A stretch of 64,000 nt of DNA from Opitutaceae bacterium EW11. Its GTDB lineage: Bacteria > Verrucomicrobiota > Verrucomicrobiia > Opitutales > Opitutaceae. The DNA is taken from NCBI GenBank assembly GCA_003054665.1, contig QAYY01000003.1, forward strand, positions 186,001 to 250,000, written 5' to 3'. Below the pieces are notes generated by a model. The model searched no databases. It saw only the letters and a list, made by a program, of their open reading frames with translations, and was not told the DNA's origin. A program made the translations under genes and the position numbers. Shown one piece after another: positions 25,029 to 34,315 of the stretch (position 1 is its first letter; each line of letters begins with the position of its first letter).

Positions 25029-27977
25029 ATGCGTCGCACGTTTACCTCCTGCCTGACGTGGATGGCCTGTGTTTTTTTCTTCGGTTGGCTGCCTTGCCTC
25101 CGGGCCGCTGCGCCTCTCCGCATTCCGGATGGCACGCGTGCGACCTTCGTTGTTGTCCCCCCTGGACAGCCTGAACTCGTTGGCATCGCCGCAAGGCTCT
25201 TTGCCGACGACCTTGAGCGGCTGACCGGATACCGCCCAGCCGTCGTCCCGCAGCTTGGTCAGGCGCAAGGTCAGGCGATCGTGCTCGGGACGGTCGATTC
25301 GCCGGAGATTCTACGCCTGGGAGAAAAGACGGCTCACACCATCGAGACGCTGCGCGGACGATGGGAGAGCTACGCGTATTTCGAGGCGACGGACGAAGCG
25401 GCGCAGGGAAGACGGGTTTTCGTCGTCGTGGGCAGCGATCGCCGAGGGGTGGCCTACGGCGCCTTGGCGTTGTCGAGAGGTTGGGGCGTTTCTCCATGGT
25501 ACTGGTGGGCTGACGTGCCCGTGCCGCGCCGCTCCTTTGTCGAGTTTCCCACCGAGACAACGATTTCGCCGTCTCCAGCCGTCAAATACCGCGGCATCTT
25601 CATCAACGACGAGGACTGGGGACTCGAGCCCTGGGCGGCGCACACCGTTGAGCCCGAGGTCGGAACCATCGGCCCCAAAACCTACGCTCGCGTCTGCGAA
25701 CTCTTGCTGCGCCTGCACGCCAACCTCCTATGGCCGGCGATGCACGATTGCACGCGCGCGTTCTACAAGGTGCCCGGCAACAAGGAAGTGGCGGACGCCT
25801 ATGGGATCGTGATCGGCACCAGCCATGCCGAGCCGATGCTGCGTAACAACGTCGACGAATGGGACGAGAAGGCGCGTGGTCCGTTCAATTATCAGACGAA
25901 CCGGGATCAGGTGTTGGACTATTGGCGCGAGCGGGTGGGGCAGGTATCCGGGACGGAGGCAATCTATACGCTCGGCATGCGCGGCATCCACGACAGCCCG
26001 ATGGTCGGCGTGACGACGATGCAGGAGAAGATCGCCGCGATGGAGGATGTGCTGGCGCAGCAGCGCGAAATGCTTCACCGCGCCTCGCCGGACCGGCAGC
26101 TCCCGCAGGTGTTTGTCCCGTACAAAGAGGTGCTCGATGCCTACGATGCCGGGCTGCGCGTGCCGGACGACGTCACGCTGATGTGGACGGACGACAACTT
26201 CGGGTATCTCCGGCGGCTCAGCGACGAAACCGAGCGGAAACGTTCCGGCGGGTCCGGTGTGTATTACCATGTTTCCTACTGGGGGCAGCCGCACGATTAC
26301 CTCTGGCTCGCGACGACCCACCCGATGCATGTGTGGGAGGAGATGACGAAAGCGTACGAGTCCGGCGCCGACCGAATCTGGGTGCTGAACGTCGGCGATA
26401 TAAAACCCGCCGAGTACCTGACTCAGCTGTTCATGGATCTCGCGGTGTCGCCTGCGTCCCTGTCGACACCGGCCTCCATCCGCGCCCATCTCACCACCTG
26501 GTGCTCGGAGGCATTCGGGGAGGAACAGGGGGCTCCGATCGCGGACGCGCTCTGGGAGTATTACGCGCTCGCCTTCGAACGCCGGCCCGAACACCTCGGC
26601 TGGAACGGCGTCGAGCCCACCACGGGGACACAACCGACGGCGTACAACCCTTTCGAATACGGCGACCAGATCCAACGGCGCTTGGACCGCTATGCCGCCC
26701 TGGAGGCGAAGGTCCGCTCGGTCGCGGCGGGGCTTGCTCCCGCAAGTCAGGATGCGTTTTTCCAGCTGGTGCAGTATCCGGTCGCCGGTGCGGCGGCGAT
26801 GAACCGGAAGGTGCTCTACCGCGAGAAGGCTGAGCGCTACGCGCACCAGCATCGTTTCAGCGCCAACTCTTTCGCGAAGCTCGCCTACGCCGCGCAGGCT
26901 CAGATCGCGGCGGACACCGATGTCTACAACGAGCGGATCTCCGGTGGAAAGTGGCGCAGCATCCTGTCGGCGGCACCGCGGAATCTGCCGATCTTCGCGT
27001 CCGAACCGCTCCCGCAATGGACCTTTCCCGGTCCGGCTGAGTGGGGTGTGATGGCGGAGGGGCCAGTGGCTGAACGACCGGATACGGAGGTCTTCGGGAA
27101 AGCTCGCGAGGTGACCCGGGCCCGCAAGCTGCCGACGTTCACGGTCGGCCTCCCGCAGCAGTTCTACGTCGATCTTTTCACAAGCGGCCCCGTCGACCTG
27201 GGCTGGAAGACTGCGGTATCGGCGGACTGGATTCGCCTTTCGAGCGCGGAAGGCCGGTTCACACCGGACTCCGCCGGCGCCCGGCAGCGAATCTGGGTTT
27301 CGATCGATCCCAAGCGCGTGCCTGCAGACGCTCGCACCAACGGCACGATCCGGATCGAAGCCGGCGGGCGAGCGGCGGAGGTCGGCGTTTCTGTCGTGAG
27401 GATCCCCCGGGAAGCGGCTTCGGCGGGAACCGCCGTTGAAACGAACGGGTACGTGGCATTCGACGCTGTCGGCTACTCTGAAAAGCGAGACGAAGGGACT
27501 GCTCCGTGGCACGTGCTGGACGGTCTCGGCTATTCAGGGAAGGCGGTGGGCACTCTTCCGGTCGCGGCCGGAGGCGCCGCGAGTGCCGAGCCCGCCGAGG
27601 TTGCCAGAGCGGCTGCCTACCTCGAATACCGCTTTTTTGTGGTCTCTGGCGGTGAAGCGTCGATGGCGGTCAACTGCCTGCCCACGCTGCCGATCGATCG
27701 AAAGCACGGGATGCGGTTTGCCGTTGGTCTCGATGGCGGTGCGCCGGTCCTGGTCGATATCGCCACGCAGGGCCGGAGCCCCACCTGGAAGAAGAACGTG
27801 CTGAGCAATCAGGCGACCGCGCGGTTGCCGGTGTTGCGCCTGAAGCCCGGCGAACACCGCCTGCGGCTTTACCGAGTGGATCCGGGCATCGTTTTCGATA
27901 CCGTCACGATCGATTTCGGTGGTCTGCCGAGCGGCTGCGGCCGCGTGCCTCCGACCGTGATCGAGGGGCAACCGTGA
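25029..27977 (+). CDS. GH115-family alpha-glucuronidase, secreted
   Basis: The 982-residue product begins MRRTFTSCLTWMACVFFFGW with a signal peptide ending near LRAAAP. The N-terminal domain (IVLGTVDSPEIL, VVGSDRRGVAYGALALSRGW) and the central barrel match GH115: KYRGIFINDEDWGLEPW, HANLLWPAMHD, IVIGTSHAEPMLRNN and LMWTDDNFGYLRRL. The C-terminal third is beta-rich and probably binds carbohydrate. GH115 enzymes remove (4-O-methyl-)glucuronic acid from internal or terminal xylose units of glucuronoxylan. An open frame extends upstream over radC but is antisense and lacks family similarity; the ATG at 25029 starts the signal peptide. No other xylan genes are adjacent. Confidence 0.93.
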   Translation: MRRTFTSCLTWMACVFFFGWLPCLRAAAPLRIPDGTRATFVVVPPGQPELVGIAARLFADDLERLTGYRPAVVPQLGQAQGQAIVLGTVDSPEILRLGEKTAHTIETLRGRWESYAYFEATDEAAQGRRVFVVVGSDRRGVAYGALALSRGWGVSPWYWWADVPVPRRSFVEFPTETTISPSPAVKYRGIFINDEDWGLEPWAAHTVEPEVGTIGPKTYARVCELLLRLHANLLWPAMHDCTRAFYKVPGNKEVADAYGIVIGTSHAEPMLRNNVDEWDEKARGPFNYQTNRDQVLDYWRERVGQVSGTEAIYTLGMRGIHDSPMVGVTTMQEKIAAMEDVLAQQREMLHRASPDRQLPQVFVPYKEVLDAYDAGLRVPDDVTLMWTDDNFGYLRRLSDETERKRSGGSGVYYHVSYWGQPHDYLWLATTHPMHVWEEMTKAYESGADRIWVLNVGDIKPAEYLTQLFMDLAVSPASLSTPASIRAHLTTWCSEAFGEEQGAPIADALWEYYALAFERRPEHLGWNGVEPTTGTQPTAYNPFEYGDQIQRRLDRYAALEAKVRSVAAGLAPASQDAFFQLVQYPVAGAAAMNRKVLYREKAERYAHQHRFSANSFAKLAYAAQAQIAADTDVYNERISGGKWRSILSAAPRNLPIFASEPLPQWTFPGPAEWGVMAEGPVAERPDTEVFGKAREVTRARKLPTFTVGLPQQFYVDLFTSGPVDLGWKTAVSADWIRLSSAEGRFTPDSAGARQRIWVSIDPKRVPADARTNGTIRIEAGGRAAEVGVSVVRIPREAASAGTAVETNGYVAFDAVGYSEKRDEGTAPWHVLDGLGYSGKAVGTLPVAAGGAASAEPAEVARAAAYLEYRFFVVSGGEASMAVNCLPTLPIDRKHGMRFAVGLDGGAPVLVDIATQGRSPTWKKNVLSNQATARLPVLRLKPGEHRLRLYRVDPGIVFDTVTIDFGGLPSGCGRVPPTVIEGQP

Positions 27978-28040
27978 GCGGTCGCAGGCGCTTCGTGTGA
28001 CCGCGCCGCCTTCGCGCGGAGAACCACGTCATTGACCCAC

Positions 28041-28069
28041 AAAAAAACGCGCCCCGGTGGGACGCGTTT
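28041..28069 (-). terminator. Intrinsic terminator after the PPIase gene
   Basis: On the minus strand an 11-bp stem (AAACGCGTCCC / GGGGCGCGTTT, one G-T pair, ACC loop) runs directly into a T-run (seven T in all). It lies 26 bp beyond the stop at 28096 and ends the mfd-PPIase transcript. Confidence 0.88.
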
Positions 28070-28095
28070 CGAAAGTCGGGCGGTTCGGTGGAAGC

Positions 28096-29118
28096 TCAGT
28101 AGTGCTTCACGTAGCCGTTGCGGCGGAGGCGTTCGAGCCAGTGCTCGGTGTTCGTGCGGGCCATCTGTTGCACGAGGATCTGTTCGATCTGCGGGCGAAC
28201 CTCGTCGATGGGCTGCAGACCGGCGTATTTGCGGTCTTCGACGTAGAGAAGGAAAGCGCCTTCCGGCATGATGATTGGGTTGGTCATTTCGCCCTTCTTC
28301 AGCGCGAAGAGCGGGTCGCTCAGCTCGGGCTTGAGATCGGAGCGCTTCTGCCAGCCCCAGTCGCCGCCCTTGGTCCGGCGGGTGTCCTGGCTGACGTCCT
28401 TGGCGATGTCCTCGAACTTCTCGCCGGCCTTCATGCGGGCCACGACTTGATCGGTCTGGGCCTTGAGTTGATCGTCGGTCTCGCCATCGGCGCGGCGGAA
28501 TTGGATGAGGCGGAGGTGGACCGAATCCTCCTGGTAGAATTTGTCTTTGTTCTCGTTGTAGAACGTCTCGACCTTGACCGGGCTGACGATGCTCTGGCTC
28601 TTCCGCTGCTGCTGCCGCATGTAGTTGTAGATGATGTCCTCTTCCACCTCTTTGCGGTACTCGCGGATCGTCGTCCCGCGGCCACGGAGGTAGGCGAGGA
28701 ACTTCGAACGGTCGTTGTCAAACTGGGTGATGATGATCTCGGAGAGGTGATTATCGACGTAGCTCTCCGGGATGTGCTTCTTTTCGTCTTTCCGGAATTC
28801 CTTCACGATCAGCACGCGATCGATCAGGTTCTGGATGATTTCGTCGTGGAGAGCCTCGAGCTTTTCGTTGAACTCTTTCTCGTTGCGCGCCTCGCGGCGG
28901 ATCTGAGGAACGAGAGGAGCGATCTCGCGCCGGATCTCATCGACGGTGATCACCTTGTCTTCGGCGATGGCGGCAATGCCGTTGGCGAAGCGGAGATCCA
29001 GGTTATCCTTTACCGGCTCATTGTCGGCAGTCTGTGCCTGAGCGGCCCGCCCGGCTGAGAGCGCCGCCACCAAAACAAAACACGCGGCGCGAAGGAAGAA
29101 ACGATAACCTAACGTCAT
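28096..29118 (-). CDS. SurA/PpiC-like peptidyl-prolyl isomerase, periplasmic
   Basis: The 340-residue product has a signal peptide (CFVLVAALSAGRAAQA). A SurA-type N-terminal helical domain follows (IAAIAEDKVITVDEIRREI, then NLIDRVLIVKEF). One parvulin domain comes next (VHLRLIQFRRADGETDD, SQDTRRTKGGDWGWQKRSDL, MPEGAFLLYVEDRK). SurA helps outer-membrane proteins fold; this protein has a single parvulin domain where E. coli SurA has two. The ATG overlaps the mfd stop codon (ATGA), so it is translationally coupled to mfd, an unusual pairing. Confidence 0.9.
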   Translation of the reverse strand: MTLGYRFFLRAACFVLVAALSAGRAAQAQTADNEPVKDNLDLRFANGIAAIAEDKVITVDEIRREIAPLVPQIRREARNEKEFNEKLEALHDEIIQNLIDRVLIVKEFRKDEKKHIPESYVDNHLSEIIITQFDNDRSKFLAYLRGRGTTIREYRKEVEEDIIYNYMRQQQRKSQSIVSPVKVETFYNENKDKFYQEDSVHLRLIQFRRADGETDDQLKAQTDQVVARMKAGEKFEDIAKDVSQDTRRTKGGDWGWQKRSDLKPELSDPLFALKKGEMTNPIIMPEGAFLLYVEDRKYAGLQPIDEVRPQIEQILVQQMARTNTEHWLERLRRNGYVKHY

Positions 29119-32100
29119 GGGTTGGGCAGATTATTCAGGAAAGAAATGACTTCTCGTAAACGTAGAAGGGGCTTGGGGGCGGTCAACCTCGGAAACCGGG
29201 TCCCGATCATGACGAAATCATCTCGCTGGCCGCTGTTTCTGAGGCACTTCAGACGTGAGGAATCAGTTTCGACGGAGAGCAGATTTTTTTGTTCCGCCCG
29301 GATCCGGATCTCGGTCACGAGCAATAGCGCGCGGACTTCGTCGCCGTACTTTCCGAAGCGGTCTTTGAGGTCGTTTTCGATTCCCTTGAGCGCAGGCAGA
29401 CTGTCGGCCAGAGCCAGCTTCCGGTAGAAATCGATCCGGAGTCGCGTCTCGGCGAGATAGGCTGTGGGAATACGAGCTTGGACGTGCGGCACCTCCACGA
29501 CGCCGGCTGCTTCGTCTTCGGCGTTCTTGATCGCGCTGTAGCTGTCTTGATACCGGCGCCGGCTGGATTCGTCCTCTTCGCCTTCGCCGAGGTAAACGAA
29601 GTCCAGTTTTACGCTCGCTCGGATGAACGCGGCCGACTTCTCGCCCTTCAGCCGAGCTACCGACTGCCGGAGCAGCTGGCAGTAGAGCTCGAAGCCGACG
29701 CCGACGATGTGACCGCTTTGCTCGGCCCCGAGGAGGTTGCCGGCGCCGCGGAGTTCCAAATCGCGCATGGCGATCCGGAAACCCGCTCCCAATTGGTTGT
29801 GGGTCCGCATCGCGTTCAGGCGCTGGCGGGCGATCTCCATCATCCGGGTGTGCCGGTGGAGCAGCAGGTAGGCGTAGGCTTGGTGTTTGAAGCGGCCAAC
29901 GCGTCCGCGGAGTTGGTAGAGCTGGGAGAGTCCGAAACGATCGGCGCCTTCGATAATGATCGTGTTGCAGTTGGGGATATCGAGTCCGCTCTCGATGATC
30001 GTGGTGCAGACGAGCACCTGGTGTTTACCCGCCACGAAGTCCGTCATTTCCTTCTCCAGCGCTTTTTCGTCCATCTGCCCGTGCCCGACGCCAATCCGCA
30101 AATCGGGCAGGAGCTCGCGAAGCCGGGCCGCGACGAGGTCGATCGTCTGGACGCGGTTGTGGAGATAAAAAACCTGTCCCCCGCGCCGGATCTCGTAGCG
30201 GATCGCGTCGACGACCACCTTCTCGTCGTACGTTTTGACGACCGTCTGGATCGGATGGCGGTTGGTCGGCGCGGTCTCGATCACGCTCATGTCGCGGGCT
30301 CCCGTCAGGGCCATATAGAGCGTGCGGGGAATGGGAGTGGCGCTCATCGACAGCACGTCGACGGTTGCGCGCATCCGCTTGAAGACCTCCTTGTGTTTCA
30401 CGCCGAAACGCTGCTCCTCGTCGATGATCACGAGACCCAGATCGCGAAAAACCACGTCTTTTTGCAGAAGCCGGTGGGTGCCGATCAGGATGTCGACGTG
30501 ACCGCTGGTCACCGCGGCCATGATCTTCAGCTGTTCGGAGCGGGAACGAAAACGGCTGATCATCTCCACTGCGATGGGATAGCCGGCCATCCGCTCGCGA
30601 AACGTATTCAGATGTTGCTGCGCCAGCACGGTGGTCGGCACCAGCACGGCGACCTGTTTGCCACCCTGCACGGCCTTGAACGCCGCCCGGATCGCCACTT
30701 CCGTTTTACCAAACCCGACGTCGCCGCAGATGAGCCGGTCCATCGGGCGGGCCTGTTCCATATCCTGCTTGGTTTCCTCGATCGCGCGGAGCTGGTCGCG
30801 CGTTTCGGTGAACGGAAACGACGCCTCGAATTCCTTCTGCCAGGTCGTGTCTTCGAGAAACGCATGTCCGGGCTGAGCCTCGCGCGAGGCCTGGATCCGG
30901 AGCAGTTCCGCCGCGAGGTCTATCGTCGCGCGCTCCGCTGCCTGGCGGGCCTTTTCCCAGCGTCCGGAGCCGATGCGGCCGAGCTGCGGCTTGGTTTTGC
31001 TCAGACCGACATATCGGCTGATCAAATGGGACTCCTGAAGCGGCACGTGCAGCGTGACGTGGTCGTCGAACTCGAGGGAAATCACCTCGCGCGTGCCGCC
31101 GGCGTACTCGACCTTGGTCAGTCCGCGGTAGAGTGCGATTCCGTGCTGGAGGTGGACGACGAAATCGCCCTCCACCAGCTCCGAAAAATCGAGCAGCTGG
31201 TCGATTTGTGCGCGTTGGGCGATCGCGCGCTGCGAGCCGGTCGCGCGGCGTGCCCGTTTCCGGCCAAACAGCTCCGTCTCGGTGACGACAACCAGACCCG
31301 TTGTCGCAGCTTTCTGGTTACGCCAGTGCAGGGATGCCGACGCCGGCGCTTCGGACTCGGGCGCGCGGAACGTGACGCGGAAGCCCTCGTTCAGCGTTCC
31401 GCGAAGATAGGTCGGCGCGAGGGTCTTCAGCTTCGAATCCTCGGCGAGAATCTCGCGGACGCGTTGTTCTTCGCCCTCTTTCGAGACGACGAACACCGTG
31501 CGGTTGCCTTCCTTCTGCCAGGCGAGGACCTGCTCCAGGAACACGCGGCGGGCATCCTCCTCGACCTGCAGCCGCTCGTGAGCCACCAGGCTGTCGTCCG
31601 GGTAGCTGCGATGATGTACGAGGCTCTCGGTGTTCCAGGTGACATCCTCCGGGCTGTCTTCAAAAAGCGCGGATGCTTCGTCGAGGTCGCTGATCCCCAC
31701 CGCCGCGGTGCAACGCGATAGGAGAGAGGCGAGCGGATCAGCGCCTTCGCGAGCCAGGGCGCTGAACTCGCGGTCGAGGCTGGCGGGCTCGACGAAGACG
31801 AGCTGCGTCAGCGGCGAGAGGTAGTCCGACAATCCTGTTTTTGAAGGGTCGAGGCGGACGCGCGGCGTGGCGGAGAGCGAGATCTCCGGAACCGACTCCC
31901 CGGAACGCTGCGTCACCGGATCGAACGCGCGGATGTCCTCAATCTCGTCGCCGAAGAAGTCGAGCCGGTAGGGTTGATTCGCGGTCACCGGATACACGTC
32001 GATGATTCCGCCGCGGATCGCGTAGTGCCCCGGCGCCTCGCAAACGACTTCGGAGTCGTAGTCCAGCTCGCGCAGCTTCTCGAGCAGGCCCTGGAATGGC

Positions 32101-32549
32101 TGTGTCTGCCCGCGTTTGAGCACAAACTCGCGCGTTGCGAATTCCTCCAGCGCCGGGACCTGTTGCAGCATTGCGGCCGGGGTGGTCACGACCACCAACG
32201 GGGCTGCGGAAGGCGCGACGGAGTTGCCTGACGTTCCAATCTGGCGCGTGGCGCGCAACCGCGAGAGCACGGTCAGGCGATCGGCCGACGCCGCGAACGC
32301 CTCGCGCATGTCGCGGCTGTCGGGCATCGATTCGGGAAAAACGAGCACGTCGAGTTTCGACGGATCGCCCGACGCTCCGTGAAAGAAAGCGACATCCTCG
32401 GCCAGCTGCTCCGCGGAACGGAGCTCCTCGACCACCACCAGATTCACCGGCGCCGCCTGAGTGCGTACGAGTTCGTCCAGGACCGCTCCGCGTGCGGCGG
32501 CGCAGACTCCCGTGAGCTTGAGACGGCGGATGGACGAGGCGACGGGCAT
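29115..32549 (-). CDS. mfd: Mfd, transcription-repair coupling factor
   Basis: The 1144-residue product is full-length. In order it has the UvrB-homology region, the CarD-like RNA polymerase-interacting domain (EGDFVVHLQHGIALYRGL), and the translocase motor with Walker A GDVGFGKTE near residue 605 and DEEQ in LVIIDEEQRFGVKH near residue 709. Also present are motif SATPIPRTLYMALTGARDMS, motif VI QLRGRVGR and the TRCF C-terminal domain. Mfd displaces stalled RNA polymerase and recruits UvrA. It follows rnc after 170 bp and ends overlapping the PPIase gene. Confidence 0.97.
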   Translation of the reverse strand: MPVASSIRRLKLTGVCAAARGAVLDELVRTQAAPVNLVVVEELRSAEQLAEDVAFFHGASGDPSKLDVLVFPESMPDSRDMREAFAASADRLTVLSRLRATRQIGTSGNSVAPSAAPLVVVTTPAAMLQQVPALEEFATREFVLKRGQTQPFQGLLEKLRELDYDSEVVCEAPGHYAIRGGIIDVYPVTANQPYRLDFFGDEIEDIRAFDPVTQRSGESVPEISLSATPRVRLDPSKTGLSDYLSPLTQLVFVEPASLDREFSALAREGADPLASLLSRCTAAVGISDLDEASALFEDSPEDVTWNTESLVHHRSYPDDSLVAHERLQVEEDARRVFLEQVLAWQKEGNRTVFVVSKEGEEQRVREILAEDSKLKTLAPTYLRGTLNEGFRVTFRAPESEAPASASLHWRNQKAATTGLVVVTETELFGRKRARRATGSQRAIAQRAQIDQLLDFSELVEGDFVVHLQHGIALYRGLTKVEYAGGTREVISLEFDDHVTLHVPLQESHLISRYVGLSKTKPQLGRIGSGRWEKARQAAERATIDLAAELLRIQASREAQPGHAFLEDTTWQKEFEASFPFTETRDQLRAIEETKQDMEQARPMDRLICGDVGFGKTEVAIRAAFKAVQGGKQVAVLVPTTVLAQQHLNTFRERMAGYPIAVEMISRFRSRSEQLKIMAAVTSGHVDILIGTHRLLQKDVVFRDLGLVIIDEEQRFGVKHKEVFKRMRATVDVLSMSATPIPRTLYMALTGARDMSVIETAPTNRHPIQTVVKTYDEKVVVDAIRYEIRRGGQVFYLHNRVQTIDLVAARLRELLPDLRIGVGHGQMDEKALEKEMTDFVAGKHQVLVCTTIIESGLDIPNCNTIIIEGADRFGLSQLYQLRGRVGRFKHQAYAYLLLHRHTRMMEIARQRLNAMRTHNQLGAGFRIAMRDLELRGAGNLLGAEQSGHIVGVGFELYCQLLRQSVARLKGEKSAAFIRASVKLDFVYLGEGEEDESSRRRYQDSYSAIKNAEDEAAGVVEVPHVQARIPTAYLAETRLRIDFYRKLALADSLPALKGIENDLKDRFGKYGDEVRALLLVTEIRIRAEQKNLLSVETDSSRLKCLRNSGQRDDFVMIGTRFPRLTAPKPLLRLREVISFLNNLPNP

Positions 32550-32719
32550 GGAACGAAGAAGCTAGCCAGGGAAACGCGAATGACCAGCGGAGGAAACCCG
32601 AAACCCGTCGTCTCCGCGGCGTCGGAGGGTGGGGCGAACGGAGGGCATGGCTCCGCGGTATCGCGACAGCTTTCGGAGTTTCCCGAACGTCGCCGCCGGC
32701 GCGGACGAACTGGCGGAAG

Positions 32720-33424
32720 CTACGGCTGGAACTTCAGCAGCGCTTCCCGGGCCGCCGCTTCTTCCGCGGATTTTTTCGACATGCCGCGGCCGGAGCCGAG
32801 CAGCTCGTCGTTCAGGAAGACCCGCGCCTCGTATTCACGGGCGTGATCCTCCCCGGAAACATGGGTGACGGCGTAGTGCAGGGCGTTGTTGCCGTGCTTC
32901 GGTTGCACGATCTCCTGCAGCTGGCCCTTGGGATTCTCGGACGGCTGAGTGCTGTCCAGCCGATCGGGCAACGATCCGTAGAGGCTCAGCACGATCCGGC
33001 GCGTCATGGTGAGATCGCTGTCGAGATAGATGGCACCGACGAGCGCCTCGAAGGCGTCTTCAAGCGTGGACGGGCGGGTTCGCCCCGCACTCATCTCCTC
33101 GCTGGCGCTGAGGCGCAGGCAGGCGTCGAGGCCGATTTCCTTGGCGAGTCCGCTGAGAAACAGTCCTTTCGAAAGAGCGGAGCGACGTTTGCTGAGCGAA
33201 CCTTCGCGATCGCCGGGGAAAAGGTTGTAGAGCGTATCCGTGAGGATGAGCTGCAGCACGGCGTCGCCGAGAAACTCCAGACGCTGGTTGCTCTCGGTGA
33301 CGGTGGGATGATCCTGGAGGTACGAGGGGTGCGTGATGGCGCATTCGAGCAGGGCAGGCAGCTTGAACTCGTACACCAACCGGTGTTGCAGGCGCTCGAG
33401 CGAGTTGGGAGCGGAATCCGACAC
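32720..33424 (-). CDS. rnc: Ribonuclease III, GTG start
   Basis: The 234-residue product carries the RNase III signature NQRLEFLGDAVLQL, the second acidic cluster TLEDAFEALVGAIYLD and a C-terminal double-stranded RNA binding domain (NPKGQLQEIVQ, KKSAEEAAAREALL). It cuts double-stranded RNA, including rRNA precursors. The frame is open further upstream, but the GTG at 33424 gives the usual length with the typical LERLQHRLVYEFK start; this choice is probable, not certain. The neighbours are mfd downstream and an ABC-2 permease upstream. Confidence 0.93.
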   Translation of the reverse strand: MSDSAPNSLERLQHRLVYEFKLPALLECAITHPSYLQDHPTVTESNQRLEFLGDAVLQLILTDTLYNLFPGDREGSLSKRRSALSKGLFLSGLAKEIGLDACLRLSASEEMSAGRTRPSTLEDAFEALVGAIYLDSDLTMTRRIVLSLYGSLPDRLDSTQPSENPKGQLQEIVQPKHGNNALHYAVTHVSGEDHAREYEARVFLNDELLGSGRGMSKKSAEEAAAREALLKFQP

Positions 33425-33515
33425 AGCGAGCCAGCCTCTGGAGTCCGGAGGAACTCTCAAACTCGAAATTTGCCCACCCCGCGGGGCCACGTCGCGGCGG
33501 GCGTTTCGGGAACCT

Positions 33516-34310
33516 CTAAGAGCTGGCGCTCGCGTATCGCCGCAAGCCACGCCGGAACACGGTGGTCCCGATGAGAAGCCACAGCAACGTCACGCCCAGC
33601 AGCCAGAGGACATAGCGAGCGTCGACGCCGTGCATGATCGATTTCGAGGGCACGTTGCTGACCAGCACCACGGGAAGCAGCCAGACGAAAATGACATTGG
33701 AGGCGCCGCGAAACGCCTCTTTGGGAAGGCGGGAAAACTCGAAGAGCGTGAAGTAGCTGCCTTCGATGCCCTGACTTCCCACGATCCAAAAGGTCAGCGA
33801 AACGATCAACAGGAGTGTGCCGTACTCGATTATGAGTCCGCACAGAATCAGGAGAATGTACGTGACGATGTCGCCAAAACCCGGATGCAGGCCGAGCTGG
33901 TGGGCCGAGTAGGCCACCACCGAAACGGCCACGAGGACGTTGAGCAGCCCGTCGAGGTCGAGCTTGCGCGTCGAAACCATGAACAGCGGGTTGCCTGGCT
34001 GCGCGAGGAAGAAGTCGAATTGCCCCGTCCGGATATTGCGCCCGAGCTCGAAGAGATTGCTCCAGAACAGCCCCATCATCAGCCGCTGCATGATCATCGA
34101 CGTGCCGACCAGAAGCAGCATCTGGTACTGCGTCCATCCGGCGATCTCACGGGTGTGACGGTAGATGACGGATACGAGCAGGATGTTCACCGTCATCCAG
34201 AAGAGCTCGACGAGAGACCACATGATGAAGTCGAAACGGAACATCATCGTGCGGACCGTCGAATACCGGGCACAAGCGAGCCAGACGCGCAGGTAGTTGA
34301 GAAAACTCAT
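33516..34310 (-). CDS. ABC-2-type transporter permease (DUF990-like), second of a pair
   Basis: The 264-residue protein has six hydrophobic segments and the layout of the ABC-2/DUF990 export permeases (YSTVRTMMFRFDFIMWSLVE, LFELGRNIRTGQFDFFLAQP). The RTGQFDFFLAQP loop is a coupling-helix candidate. It follows the sister permease after 5 bp. Such pairs normally export lipids or drugs with one ATPase, which is not present nearby. The substrate is unknown. Confidence 0.85.
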   Translation of the reverse strand: MSFLNYLRVWLACARYSTVRTMMFRFDFIMWSLVELFWMTVNILLVSVIYRHTREIAGWTQYQMLLLVGTSMIMQRLMMGLFWSNLFELGRNIRTGQFDFFLAQPGNPLFMVSTRKLDLDGLLNVLVAVSVVAYSAHQLGLHPGFGDIVTYILLILCGLIIEYGTLLLIVSLTFWIVGSQGIEGSYFTLFEFSRLPKEAFRGASNVIFVWLLPVVLVSNVPSKSIMHGVDARYVLWLLGVTLLWLLIGTTVFRRGLRRYASASS

Positions 34311-34315
34311 CGCGA

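Noticed and set aside
29478-31721. Plus-strand open frame opposite mfd (747 codons)
   Set aside because: Antisense shadow of a certain gene; no start context and no domains.
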